Positions 16,075 through 23,789 of a DNA stretch of 28,900 nt are shown here, piece by piece. The translations under genes were made by a program, and so were the position numbers. Position 1 is the first letter of the stretch; every line of letters begins with the position of its first letter. Source of the stretch: CAZWUZ01 sp964637655 [NCBI: uncultured bacterium]. Lineage in GTDB: Bacteria > DAOPZR01. The DNA lies in contig CAZWUZ010000016.1 in NCBI GenBank assembly GCA_964637655.1, forward strand, positions 1 to 28,900. The letters run 5' to 3'. The notes under the pieces are model-generated. The model had not been told where the DNA came from. It ran no database searches and saw only the letters and a list, made by a program, of their open reading frames with translations.

Positions 16075-17213
16075 TGCTGCGCATCGCGCAGGTGCCGCTG
16101 AAGTATCCGCCGGCGCTGGGCGGGGTGGAGAAGGTCGCCGCGCAGCAGTGCCGTATTCTCGCTGACGCCGGGCATCAGGTGACGGTCTTTACCACGCAGT
16201 ACGACGCTGCCTGGCGGCCGCTGGACGCCCCGGCCGAGGAAGTGCGTGACGGCATCCGCGTGCGCCGCTTTACCGGGCGCTGGCTGCGCGGCCTCAAGTA
16301 TCCGCTGGTCCCCGGACTGGCGGCGGCGCTGCAGGCCGCGGACGCCGACGTCCTGCACGCGCATTCCTTCTGGTACCACAACCTGCTCGCGGCGCAACGC
16401 GCACGCCGTGCCCGGCGCCTGCCGCTCATCATCCAGCCGCACTTCGACTGGAAACGCTCATGGTTCCATACGCCCTACCGCGTGCTGCTCGGGCGCCGGC
16501 TGCTGCAGGCGGAACTGGTCATCTGCGTGTCGCGGTTCGAGGCGGACCTGCTGCGCACGGCCGGCCTGCCGTACGGGCGCATGGCGGTGCTCCCCAACGC
16601 TGTCGACCTGCGCGAGTTTGCCGCGCCGGCACCGCGGCCCGCAGCGGCGGCAACCGCGCCGTATGCCGGGCGCCCGTATCTGCTCAGCGTCGGGCGCGTG
16701 TCGGAAGGGAAAGGGAGCGACCTGCTGCTGGCGCTGGCCGCGCGCCTGCGTGACGAGCGCGCGGCGGAGTTCGTGCTGGTGGCCGGTCCTGACGGCGGCG
16801 GGCTGGCAGCCGCGCAGCGGGCGGCCGCGCGCGACGGGCTCGGCGAGTACATCGTGTTTGCCGGGGCGCTGCCGCGGGCGGAACTGCTCGCGCTGTTTGC
16901 CCACGCCCGGGCCTACGTGCACGCGAGCCGGGCGGAAGCGTTCGGTATTGTGCTGGCCGAGGCGCTGGCGGCCGGTCTGCCCGTTATCGCACCGCGTGCG
17001 TTCGCCGCGGCGGAAATTGTCAGCGACGGTGAAAACGGGCTGCTCTATCCGCCGGATGATGCCGGCGCGCTCGCCGGCGCGGTGCGGCAGTTGCGTGATG
17101 CGGGCCGGCGCACGGCCATGGCGGCCGCGGCCCGCGCCGCCGCCGCGCGGTTCGACCTGGTCCCGTACGGCAGACACCTGCTGGAACTGTACGCCGCGGT
17201 GGTGTCAGGCTGA
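16074..17213 (+). CDS. Glycosyltransferase family 4
   Basis: The 379-residue GT-B enzyme starts with a G-G-V-E-K loop near residue 16-20, typical of retaining GT4 enzymes. It has an H-x-H-x-F-W-Y-H-N stretch in the N-terminal domain, a linker S-V-G-R-V-S-x-G-K-G that begins the donor domain, and the E288-x7-E296 pair (E-A-F-G-I-V-L-A-E). It probably adds a sugar from a nucleotide donor to the growing lipid-linked chain at the cytoplasmic face. It is the last gene of the plus-strand run; its TGA lies one base from the stop of the opposing gene, leaving no room for a separate terminator. Confidence 0.88.
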   Translation: MLRIAQVPLKYPPALGGVEKVAAQQCRILADAGHQVTVFTTQYDAAWRPLDAPAEEVRDGIRVRRFTGRWLRGLKYPLVPGLAAALQAADADVLHAHSFWYHNLLAAQRARRARRLPLIIQPHFDWKRSWFHTPYRVLLGRRLLQAELVICVSRFEADLLRTAGLPYGRMAVLPNAVDLREFAAPAPRPAAAATAPYAGRPYLLSVGRVSEGKGSDLLLALAARLRDERAAEFVLVAGPDGGGLAAAQRAAARDGLGEYIVFAGALPRAELLALFAHARAYVHASRAEAFGIVLAEALAAGLPVIAPRAFAAAEIVSDGENGLLYPPDDAGALAGAVRQLRDAGRRTAMAAAARAAAARFDLVPYGRHLLELYAAVVSG

Positions 17214-17214
17214 G

Positions 17215-18804
17215 TCAAGGGGTGACGGTGTCGGCGGGGCAGTAATACACGGTGCCTGCGCCGGGAAACTCCCGCAGCGTGACGAGCGGCACCTGCCGCC
17301 GGATATCGTCCGCGGTTACCAGGTAGTAGCGCCAGCGCACTTCCTCAAGCATGACCAGATAGCCGTTGCCGCGGCGGAGGGTCTCCGCCATGGCGGCAAT
17401 GTCGCGGGCCGGGTCGATGGGGTGCTGCGAATTCGGGTTGAACTTGTAGGGCACCGTGATGGCCGGACGGCCGGTGAGCGCGTAGATGATGTCCTGCCCG
17501 TTAGCATAGAGCGGCACGCCTGCCGGCAACCCGCGCACGGCGCTGATGATGGCGGTATGCCGCCAGCGGGCGAACCCCATCCCCTCACCGGTGTTCCGGA
17601 TATGGCTGTAGCGGAGGGAGAACGCCCCGACCAGCAGCGCGCCGAGGAGGACCACGCCGACGCCCAGGACATGGCAGGCAGCCGGGGCCGCGGTTCGCGC
17701 CAGGGCGAAGAGACGCGCCCCGGCGCTCCACAGCACAATGACGAGGGCGGGAAACACCGGCGACAGCAGGCGATGGTCGAGCGGGGTGTGCGCGTCGATG
17801 ACGGAGATCGAGACGAGCAGGAACGGCACGTAGACCGCGGCGAACAGCATGGCGATGAACACTGCCGGGCGGCGAACGGCAAACCCGTGCAGCGTCCGCA
17901 GGCGCAGCCGGACACCGGCGTGGCGGGTGACGTGCCAGGCGAGGCCGGCGGCGGCGGCCGCGAGCAGCGCGAAGAGCAGCGCGCGCGGGGCGGGCGGAAT
18001 GGCCTGCGGCAGCAGCCACTTGGTGACCACTCCGGCGCCCATGCGCAGGTGACCGGCACTGACCGGATGCCAGGCCAGCGTCCGCCCGGCGGCAGTGCCG
18101 GCGACAGCATGATTGCGCAGTGACCAGAGTGCGGGCAGCAGCAGCCCGAGGCAGAGAAACAGCGCCAGCGCCAGCGCGCGGCGGCGCGGGGCGAAGGCGG
18201 GATGCAGCAGGAGCGCGAGCGCCCCGGCGATGAAGGCCGCCACACCCGCGTAGCGGGTGAGCCAGGCAGCGGCGAAGCAGAACGCTGCCGCTGCGACCGG
18301 GAGCAGGGTGCGGGTCTGCAGGGCACGGGTAAGCAGCAGCCAGGCGGCGAGCAGCAGCAGCAGGAAGAGCGGCTCCGAGAGGGCCATGCAGGCGAGTGCG
18401 AAGAGGTCGACGGAGAGCGCGACAGTCATGGCGGCCCCCAGCGCCGGCAGGAACGGCGGCCCGGTGGCGCTTGCGGTGAGCAGACAGACCATGATGACGG
18501 TGCCGGCGAGGCAGAGCGCATTGACCAGACCGGCGGCGGTTTCCGGGGTGCCGGCGAGGCGGGCCAGCGCGGCGAGCACGGCGGGATAGAGCGGCGGGTA
18601 GCCGACTACCGGGACCGGCTGTGCGGTAGCGTAACTGAGCGCATAGTACCGGCCGTGCGCACCCAGTTCGCGCGCGGCGTCGAGATAGACGGTGCTGTCG
18701 TGGTTCAGCCCGATGCCATACTGCCGGAACGGACCGAGCAGCAGCACGACCGGCAGCAGGGCGGCACAAGCCAGGGGGAGCAGGAACTGCCGGGGGGAGA
18801 TCAT
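17215..18804 (-). CDS. GT-C-like polytopic membrane protein (dolichyl/polyprenyl-phosphate-sugar glycosyltransferase type)
   Basis: The 529-residue protein has about eleven hydrophobic helices followed by a soluble C-terminal part of about 110 residues. Behind the first helix comes G-L-N-H-D-S-T-V-Y, an acidic motif at the start of the first outer loop, and then V-G-Y-P-P-L-Y-P. This layout is that of GT-C enzymes (ArnT/GT39-like), which take sugar from a polyprenyl phosphate outside the inner membrane. The donor and acceptor are unknown. ATG 18804 is chosen because it directly precedes the first helix; the frame is open to 19032 but that stretch is in the promoter region. No strong ribosome binding site is visible. 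A small hairpin lies in the leader. Confidence 0.75.
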   Translation of the reverse strand: MISPRQFLLPLACAALLPVVLLLGPFRQYGIGLNHDSTVYLDAARELGAHGRYYALSYATAQPVPVVGYPPLYPAVLAALARLAGTPETAAGLVNALCLAGTVIMVCLLTASATGPPFLPALGAAMTVALSVDLFALACMALSEPLFLLLLLAAWLLLTRALQTRTLLPVAAAAFCFAAAWLTRYAGVAAFIAGALALLLHPAFAPRRRALALALFLCLGLLLPALWSLRNHAVAGTAAGRTLAWHPVSAGHLRMGAGVVTKWLLPQAIPPAPRALLFALLAAAAAGLAWHVTRHAGVRLRLRTLHGFAVRRPAVFIAMLFAAVYVPFLLVSISVIDAHTPLDHRLLSPVFPALVIVLWSAGARLFALARTAAPAACHVLGVGVVLLGALLVGAFSLRYSHIRNTGEGMGFARWRHTAIISAVRGLPAGVPLYANGQDIIYALTGRPAITVPYKFNPNSQHPIDPARDIAAMAETLRRGNGYLVMLEEVRWRYYLVTADDIRRQVPLVTLREFPGAGTVYYCPADTVTP

Positions 18805-18910
18805 GACAGAACAGTTGTCAGGCCGCCGGGCAGCCCCTGCCCACCCGCCAGGTTCGATTGTTCCGCCGCGCGGTTGCGACCAGACGAGCGCATGCACAAC
18901 CTCCGCCGGC

Positions 18911-18919
18911 AGTATAGCA
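18911..18919 (-). promoter_or_regulatory. Extended -10 promoter element of the 17215-18804 gene
   Basis: The minus strand reads TGCTATACT: a TGn extension directly before a TATACT -10 box. No good -35 box is at the usual distance, which is tolerated by extended -10 promoters. Transcription should begin near 18904, giving a leader of about 100 bases. An identical element faces the other way at 18967-18975. Confidence 0.5.
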
Positions 18920-18966
18920 GATTGGCGAAGTGAACGGTATGCGCGTGTCCCGGACAGGGCGGAATA

Positions 18967-18975
18967 TGCTATACT
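18967..18975 (+). promoter_or_regulatory. Extended -10 promoter element of the acyltransferase gene
   Basis: The plus strand reads TGCTATACT, a TGn extension followed by TATACT. A convincing -35 box is lacking. Transcription should begin near 18982, giving a leader of about 32 bases to ATG 19014. It is arranged back to back with the identical element at 18911-18919. Confidence 0.5.
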
Positions 18976-19013
18976 TGCGCGCAGCAGATACGGAAGACAG
19001 ATCAGGAAACGGA

Positions 19014-20165
19014 ATGTCACAGGATACCGCACCGCCCGACCAGCTTGCCGTCAGTGTCCGCCTGCCGCAGCTTGACATTCTCCGTGGCATCGCCATCCTG
19101 CTGGTCCTTGGCCGGCACAAGCCGCTTATTTACCTGTGGTACAAACTGGGCTGGACCGGGGTTGACCTGTTTTTTGTGCTCAGCGGTTTTCTTATCGCCA
19201 ATCTGCTGTTTGGCGAGTTCCGGCGGTCCGGCACCATTGACGTGTGGCGTTTCTACCTGCGCCGCGCGTTCAAAATCTACCCCGGCTTCTACCTGCTCAT
19301 CGGGCTTACGCCGTTGTTGTTCGCGCTGACGGGCAAGGAATATACCGGCCGTCAGATACTGCACGAACTGCTGTTCATCCAGAATTACTGCGGGGGGCTG
19401 TTTTACCGGCACACGTGGTCGCTGGCTATCGAGGAGCATTTCTACCTGCTGCTGCCGCTGCTCCTGCTGGCGTTGATCCGCAACCGCCGCGGTGCGGCGG
19501 ATCCGTTTGCCGCGCTGCCGGCCTTCTTCGCGGTGCTTGCCGTGGTGCTGATCATGGCCCGGCAGGTGACCTTTCAATGCCTGCCGTTCATGCTCGAGAC
19601 CCACCATTTTCCGACCCACCTGCGCATCGACGCCCTGCTGTTCGGGGTGCTGCTGGCATACCTGTGCACCTTCCGCCGTCTCCTCGACCGGCTGGGGCCG
19701 TGGCAGGTGGCCGTCATGGCCGCGCTCGGTGTGCTGCTGGTGCTGCCCGCCGCTTTCCTGGATCTGGCGTCCGCGACGATGAACACGGTCGGACTGACCG
19801 GGCTCTATCTCGGCTACGGGCTGCTCATGCTCGCGGTACTCAAGATCCCCGTGCCTGTGCAGGGACTGTCGCGGTGCGCGTACCGGGTGCTGGCCGAACC
19901 GGTCGCCACCATCGGCAAATACTCCTATTCGATTTACCTGTGGCACATGGGGATCAGCCACTGGGTGCGCCAGTGGTATCAGGCCTACTGCCCCGAGGGC
20001 TGGGAGCGCACCAGCGAATGGTTCGTGTACCTGATCGTTTCGCTGGGGACGGGCATCCTGCTGGCAAAAGTCGTCGAATTTCCGTTCCTGCGCCTGCGTG
20101 ACCGGCTGTATCCGTCGCGGGTCGGGGCCCGGGCCGCCGGCGGCAGCAGTTCGCCTGCCGCCTGA
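19014..20165 (+). CDS. Acyltransferase 3 family (OafA/YrhL-like) membrane acyltransferase
   Basis: The 383-residue protein has about ten hydrophobic helices. Family marks are L-D-I-L-R-G-I-A-I-L near residue 20 followed by an R-H pair, then G-V-D-L-F-F-V-L-S-G-F-L-I and W-S-L-A-I-E-E-H-F-Y. Enzymes of this family move acetyl or other acyl groups from a cytoplasmic donor onto surface sugars such as O-antigen. The neighbouring glycan genes fit this use; the acceptor is unknown. ATG 19014 is chosen because AGGAAA lies five bases upstream and because upstream in-frame ATGs lie at or before the promoter. It is a single-gene unit with its own promoter. Confidence 0.85.
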   Translation: MSQDTAPPDQLAVSVRLPQLDILRGIAILLVLGRHKPLIYLWYKLGWTGVDLFFVLSGFLIANLLFGEFRRSGTIDVWRFYLRRAFKIYPGFYLLIGLTPLLFALTGKEYTGRQILHELLFIQNYCGGLFYRHTWSLAIEEHFYLLLPLLLLALIRNRRGAADPFAALPAFFAVLAVVLIMARQVTFQCLPFMLETHHFPTHLRIDALLFGVLLAYLCTFRRLLDRLGPWQVAVMAALGVLLVLPAAFLDLASATMNTVGLTGLYLGYGLLMLAVLKIPVPVQGLSRCAYRVLAEPVATIGKYSYSIYLWHMGISHWVRQWYQAYCPEGWERTSEWFVYLIVSLGTGILLAKVVEFPFLRLRDRLYPSRVGARAAGGSSSPAA

Positions 20166-20191
20166 GCGCGGGTGTCATCATCCCGGCAGCA

Positions 20192-20220
20192 TGGACGCCG
20201 CCAGGCGGATGTTCTATACT
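20192..20220 (+). promoter_or_regulatory. sigma-70-type promoter of the methyltransferase gene
   Basis: TGGACG (20192-20197) and TATACT (20215-20220) are 17 bases apart, with four and five matches to the consensus boxes. Transcription should begin near 20227, giving a leader of about 100 bases to ATG 20328. The rest of the 162-base intergenic stretch shows no other feature. Confidence 0.5.
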
Positions 20221-20327
20221 CCATTGCTGTAAACGGCCCGGTCCTGGCGGTGGCCGACGGAATGTGCAGCCGGCAACCGGAGGCCGCGGCGCTCCCGCGT
20301 GCAGGCGCACCGGAATGAGGAGAGGGC

Positions 20328-21083
20328 ATGGGCATAGTCGGGAACATACTGCGCGCGGCGCTGCCGGCTGATCTGGCACCGGAGGCGCAGGCGCTTTCCC
20401 GCGAGGTAAAGCGACGGCTGCTCTGGTGGCTGCGCCGGGGCGTGACGGGAGCCGACCGCCGGGTGCGGGAAACCTACCTGCACGGGCACGCGGAGCCGAA
20501 ACTGCACATCGGCTGCGCCGGTCACCTGCTGGACGGCTGGCTGAACACCGACCATTTTCCGGCATTGCCGGCGGTGGTCCACCTTGACGCGACGCAGCCC
20601 TTTCCCTTTGCCGACGCGACGTTCACGTGTATCTACAGCGAGCATATGATCGAGCATATCCCGCATGCACAGGGGGGAGCGATGCTGCGCGAGTGCCGGC
20701 GGGTGCTGCGTCCGGACGGCAGCATCCGTCTCGCCACGCCGGATCTGCGTTTCCTGCTTGCCCTCGGCGGCGACGTGCTGACGGAAGCGCAGCAGCGCTA
20801 CCTGGCCTGGTCGGCGCAGCAGTTCCTGCCGGCAGAGTCCGGCATGACCGCTGCCCCGGTAATCAACCACTACTGTCACGGCTTCGGACACCGGTTCATC
20901 TACGACGAACCGACCTTGCGGCAGGCCCTGGTGCAGGCCGGGTTCACGGCTATCAGCCGCATGGAGATCGGGCAGAGTCAGGTGCCGGCACTGTGCGGCC
21001 TGGAACACACGGCCCGACTGCCTCAGGGATTTTTGCAGCTGGAAACGATGGTGCTGGAGGCGCGGCCGGCCGGGCAGCGGTAA
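20328..21083 (+). CDS. Class I SAM-dependent methyltransferase
   Basis: The 251-residue protein shows the SAM-binding motif I as L-H-I-G-C-A-G near 59-65 followed by G-W-L-N-T-D. Then come P-F-P-F-A-D-A-T-F and I-Y-S-E-H-M-I-E-H-I. This is the pattern of the glycan-cluster methyltransferases often annotated as methyltransferase type 11. R-R-V-L-R-P-D-G-S-I-R-L-A-T-P-D follows as expected. It is probably soluble and could methylate a sugar in the surface glycan; the substrate is not shown. GAGGAGAGG just before ATG 20328 is a good ribosome binding site. The last 61 bases overlap the opposing GT2 gene tail to tail. Confidence 0.82.
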   Translation: MGIVGNILRAALPADLAPEAQALSREVKRRLLWWLRRGVTGADRRVRETYLHGHAEPKLHIGCAGHLLDGWLNTDHFPALPAVVHLDATQPFPFADATFTCIYSEHMIEHIPHAQGGAMLRECRRVLRPDGSIRLATPDLRFLLALGGDVLTEAQQRYLAWSAQQFLPAESGMTAAPVINHYCHGFGHRFIYDEPTLRQALVQAGFTAISRMEIGQSQVPALCGLEHTARLPQGFLQLETMVLEARPAGQR

Positions 21084-22048
21084 CTGGCGGGGCCGGGCCG
21101 GATGCCGTAGCGCAGCGCGTCGCTGAAACCGAGCAGGTAGCCGGTGATTTCCGAGAGCACGCGGTTGAGTAGCGCCCGCAGAAACAAGCCGACAAATGAC
21201 CAGATCAGGGCAGCGAACGCCAGGGGGGTTTTGCGCACGTTCTTGCGGAAATGATACAGGTAGTTGCTGACAAACATGCGGGCATGGTCGCGCCGCGCCA
21301 ACTGGGTGGTATGCAGCGCGCGATGATAGACCAGTGCCGCAGGATTGAAAAACAGCCGGTGTTCGCGCGACACGCGGAAACCGAAATCGGTATCCTCCAG
21401 CACGCAGTAGCCGTTCAGGGCAGGATCGAACAGGTAGCGTTCACAGATCTCCCGCCGGAAAATCATCGCGTAGCCTTCGACCATGGCCGTGTCCACCAGC
21501 CGGTGCTGCTCAAGCGGGTGGCGGGGCATACCGTTCGGGAGAAAACCGCCGTGCCCGTAATGGCCCATGCAGAAAAAACGTTTGAACCGCTGGCTGGGGA
21601 TGCGCAGCGGGCGGAAAGCCGGATCATCTGTCCACATGGCGCTGCCGCCCGCGTAATCGGGGCCGAGCGCCTGCAGGGTGCCCGCCATCTGGGCAATGAA
21701 ATCGGGCTGGACAAGGGTGTCGTCATCGATGAACAGGATAAACGCGCCGCGGGCAAGGCCAATGCCGAGGTTGCGGCTGCGGGTCAGGGAGAATACCGGC
21801 TGCGCGGGCCGGTGGTGGATGAACCGGAACGGCAGCGACTGGCGGGTGAACGCGGCAAGCATCGTGCTCGTGCGCTCGTCGGTGGAATCGTCGATGACGA
21901 CGACCTCATCGGGGCACACGGTCTGCCGCAGGAGGTGCTGCAGCGCCTCCTGCAACACGTCCGGGCGATTGCGGGTGGGAATGACGACAGAAACGGCCGG
22001 CTGCTGCGTGGCTGGTGCGGGGGCAGCGGAACCAGGGGCTGTGGTCAT
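21023..22048 (-). CDS. Glycosyltransferase family 2
   Basis: The 341-residue GT-A enzyme starts S-V-V-I-P-T-R-N-R near residue 20. It has V-I-D-D-S for nucleotide binding near 51-55, the metal-binding D-D-D at 108-110, a G-x-A-M region and the late L-E-D-T-D-F-G-F-R motif typical of inverting GT2 rhamnosyl- and related transferases. The C-terminal part holds one or two hydrophobic helices and may touch the membrane. ATG 22048 is chosen because the promoter predicts a start of transcription near 22078; an in-frame ATG further upstream would precede it. No strong ribosome binding site is visible. The donor may be one of the sugars made by the operon upstream. The 3' end overlaps the methyltransferase gene by 61 bases. 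Confidence 0.87.
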   Translation of the reverse strand: MTTAPGSAAPAPATQQPAVSVVIPTRNRPDVLQEALQHLLRQTVCPDEVVVIDDSTDERTSTMLAAFTRQSLPFRFIHHRPAQPVFSLTRSRNLGIGLARGAFILFIDDDTLVQPDFIAQMAGTLQALGPDYAGGSAMWTDDPAFRPLRIPSQRFKRFFCMGHYGHGGFLPNGMPRHPLEQHRLVDTAMVEGYAMIFRREICERYLFDPALNGYCVLEDTDFGFRVSREHRLFFNPAALVYHRALHTTQLARRDHARMFVSNYLYHFRKNVRKTPLAFAALIWSFVGLFLRALLNRVLSEITGYLLGFSDALRYGIRPGPASYRCPAGRASSTIVSSCKNP

Positions 22049-22084
22049 GGCGGGGAAACGCGGCCGGACGGTAGCATGCCTGGC

Positions 22085-22113
22085 CTTATACCAATGCATA
22101 CTGATAAAGTCAA
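22085..22113 (-). promoter_or_regulatory. sigma-70-type promoter of the GT2 gene
   Basis: On the minus strand TTGACT (22113-22108) and TATAAG (22090-22085) are 17 bases apart, with five of six matches in each box. Transcription should begin near 22078, about 30 bases before ATG 22048. A 12-base perfect palindrome lies about 60 bases upstream of the start at 22137-22148. Confidence 0.65.
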
Positions 22114-22198
22114 CCGGTGTGGTGCACGGGGGCAAACGGCACGTGCCGGCCCTGACAGCCACATCATCTGCAAGCCTGCGGCCGGCCGGAGACGCGGG

Positions 22199-23788
22199 CT
22201 ATTCCGGAGACTCCGCCTCCGCGCGGCGCCCCCGCGTCATGGCTGACGATGCGGACGGGGGCAGGCGGTAGAGACGGAAACCTTCGGTTTCCGTAACGGT
22301 CAGATGGTGTCCGGCCAGGGTCGTCGCAAGGGCCGCATCAAGTTCGGGATCGGGTGTTTCGCGGCCGGGGATGATGTCGTGGACGAACAGGACTGCGGTG
22401 CAGGAGGCCGGCCGGGCAGCGAGGGCCTGCTCCAGACCGGCACCAGTGCGGATCAGGTCCGCATACCAGCGTTCCAGGTACCAGGTATCGTGCAGTTGTG
22501 AGAGATTGCGATTGGTGAGCACGTAGGTCTGTTCATCCGCCTGTGTGTGTGCTACCGCGGCGAACCGCAGGCTGCGGTCCAGCCCGCCGCGGGCGAATTC
22601 CTGGTGCCAGAACCACACGTTTGCCGCCAGCCACAGCATGGCCAGCGCTTTCGCCGCCAGGCGCCACCGGCGCAGCAGCGGGACGAAGCCGAGACCGAGC
22701 AGCAGCGCGCACAGCGTACTGCTCTGGAGGACAATGTAGGAATGGACGAGGAACGCGTTGGCGAAGATCACGGCGTACAGCCCGTAGGTCAGCGCCAGCA
22801 GGCCGGCCAGTTGACGGGAGCGCGCGTTGACGCCCGTCCGCCACAGGCGCAGGATACCGAACGCCAGCAGGATCAGGCCGACCGGATTCAGGTTGAACCA
22901 GTGCCAGCGGGTGAACAGCGTGGCGCCGGTGGCAAGCAGCGACAGGGTGAGCCCTGACAGTGAACGCCCGGTGAACTTGGCGATGAGGGCGGCGGGCGGG
23001 ACATCAACGACCACCAGCAGGTAGGTGGCGAACAGGAGGACGACGGCGGCCTGCAGGGCCAGGATCGCGGCCAGCAGCCCGGCGGTGCGCCAGCGCCGTC
23101 GCCACGCTTCGCTGAGGAGCAGAACAAGCGGCGGGAGGATCCCGTCATAGTTGAGCAGGGCGCCGAGCACCGCCGCCCCCGCCAGCCGCAGCGTGTCGCC
23201 CGGTAACGGTCTCCGTTGCCAGCGCGGATACAGCAGAAACATATACAAGGCGGTAATGAGCGTGATATTTTCCGGGATGGCCACCTGGCGCAGGGCCAGC
23301 GTTGACGGCAACAGGCACCAGGCAACAAAGGCCGCCGGCGCAACCGGCCCGCGGCCGCAGTAGCGCACCAGCACACGCCACAGCAGCCAGGCGGCCGGGA
23401 CGGTCAACAGGATATTGGTGAGGCGAACGGTCCGGTCCTGCTTGCCGAACCACCAGAATCCGGGGAGATACAGGTAGTTGAACAGCGGCGGCCGTGAAAC
23501 ATAGTGCCGCCCGGGCGGAATCGGACCGGGCGCATACGGCAGCAGTTCGAATATGTTGCCGCCGCGGGTTGCAGAAAATCCGTAACCGATATGGGCATAG
23601 GCCTGAATCGCCGCCTGGGTGTTGAGCGGATCGAACCGGCGGGAAAAGGGCCAGCGGAGGAACACGGCATTGGCGGCGAGCATGATCAGCAATGCTGCCG
23701 CGAGCAGCAGGCGCTGCCGGTTGCGGTACCGCTGCCTGGTGCTGCCGTTTTCAGGCATGGCGGGCGTGCCTGCCGGGCACATGGTCAT
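22199..23788 (-). CDS. GT-C-like polytopic membrane glycosyltransferase
   Basis: The 529-residue protein has a charged N-terminus, then about ten to twelve hydrophobic helices, and a soluble C-terminal domain of roughly 120 residues. After the first helix it shows a loop with Y-V-S-R-P-P-L-F-N-Y-L-Y-L-P, a motif region common in ArnT/GT39-like enzymes that use polyprenyl-phosphate sugars. The function is a likely sugar transfer outside the inner membrane; donor and acceptor are unknown. ATG 23788 is chosen because it is one base after the stop of the FkbM gene (TGAGATG), a coupling arrangement; ATG 23782 and 23758 are alternatives. It is probably transcribed with the FkbM gene. The stop is followed by the GT2 promoter region. 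Confidence 0.75.
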   Translation of the reverse strand: MTMCPAGTPAMPENGSTRQRYRNRQRLLLAAALLIMLAANAVFLRWPFSRRFDPLNTQAAIQAYAHIGYGFSATRGGNIFELLPYAPGPIPPGRHYVSRPPLFNYLYLPGFWWFGKQDRTVRLTNILLTVPAAWLLWRVLVRYCGRGPVAPAAFVAWCLLPSTLALRQVAIPENITLITALYMFLLYPRWQRRPLPGDTLRLAGAAVLGALLNYDGILPPLVLLLSEAWRRRWRTAGLLAAILALQAAVVLLFATYLLVVVDVPPAALIAKFTGRSLSGLTLSLLATGATLFTRWHWFNLNPVGLILLAFGILRLWRTGVNARSRQLAGLLALTYGLYAVIFANAFLVHSYIVLQSSTLCALLLGLGFVPLLRRWRLAAKALAMLWLAANVWFWHQEFARGGLDRSLRFAAVAHTQADEQTYVLTNRNLSQLHDTWYLERWYADLIRTGAGLEQALAARPASCTAVLFVHDIIPGRETPDPELDAALATTLAGHHLTVTETEGFRLYRLPPSASSAMTRGRRAEAESPE

Positions 23789-23789
23789 C

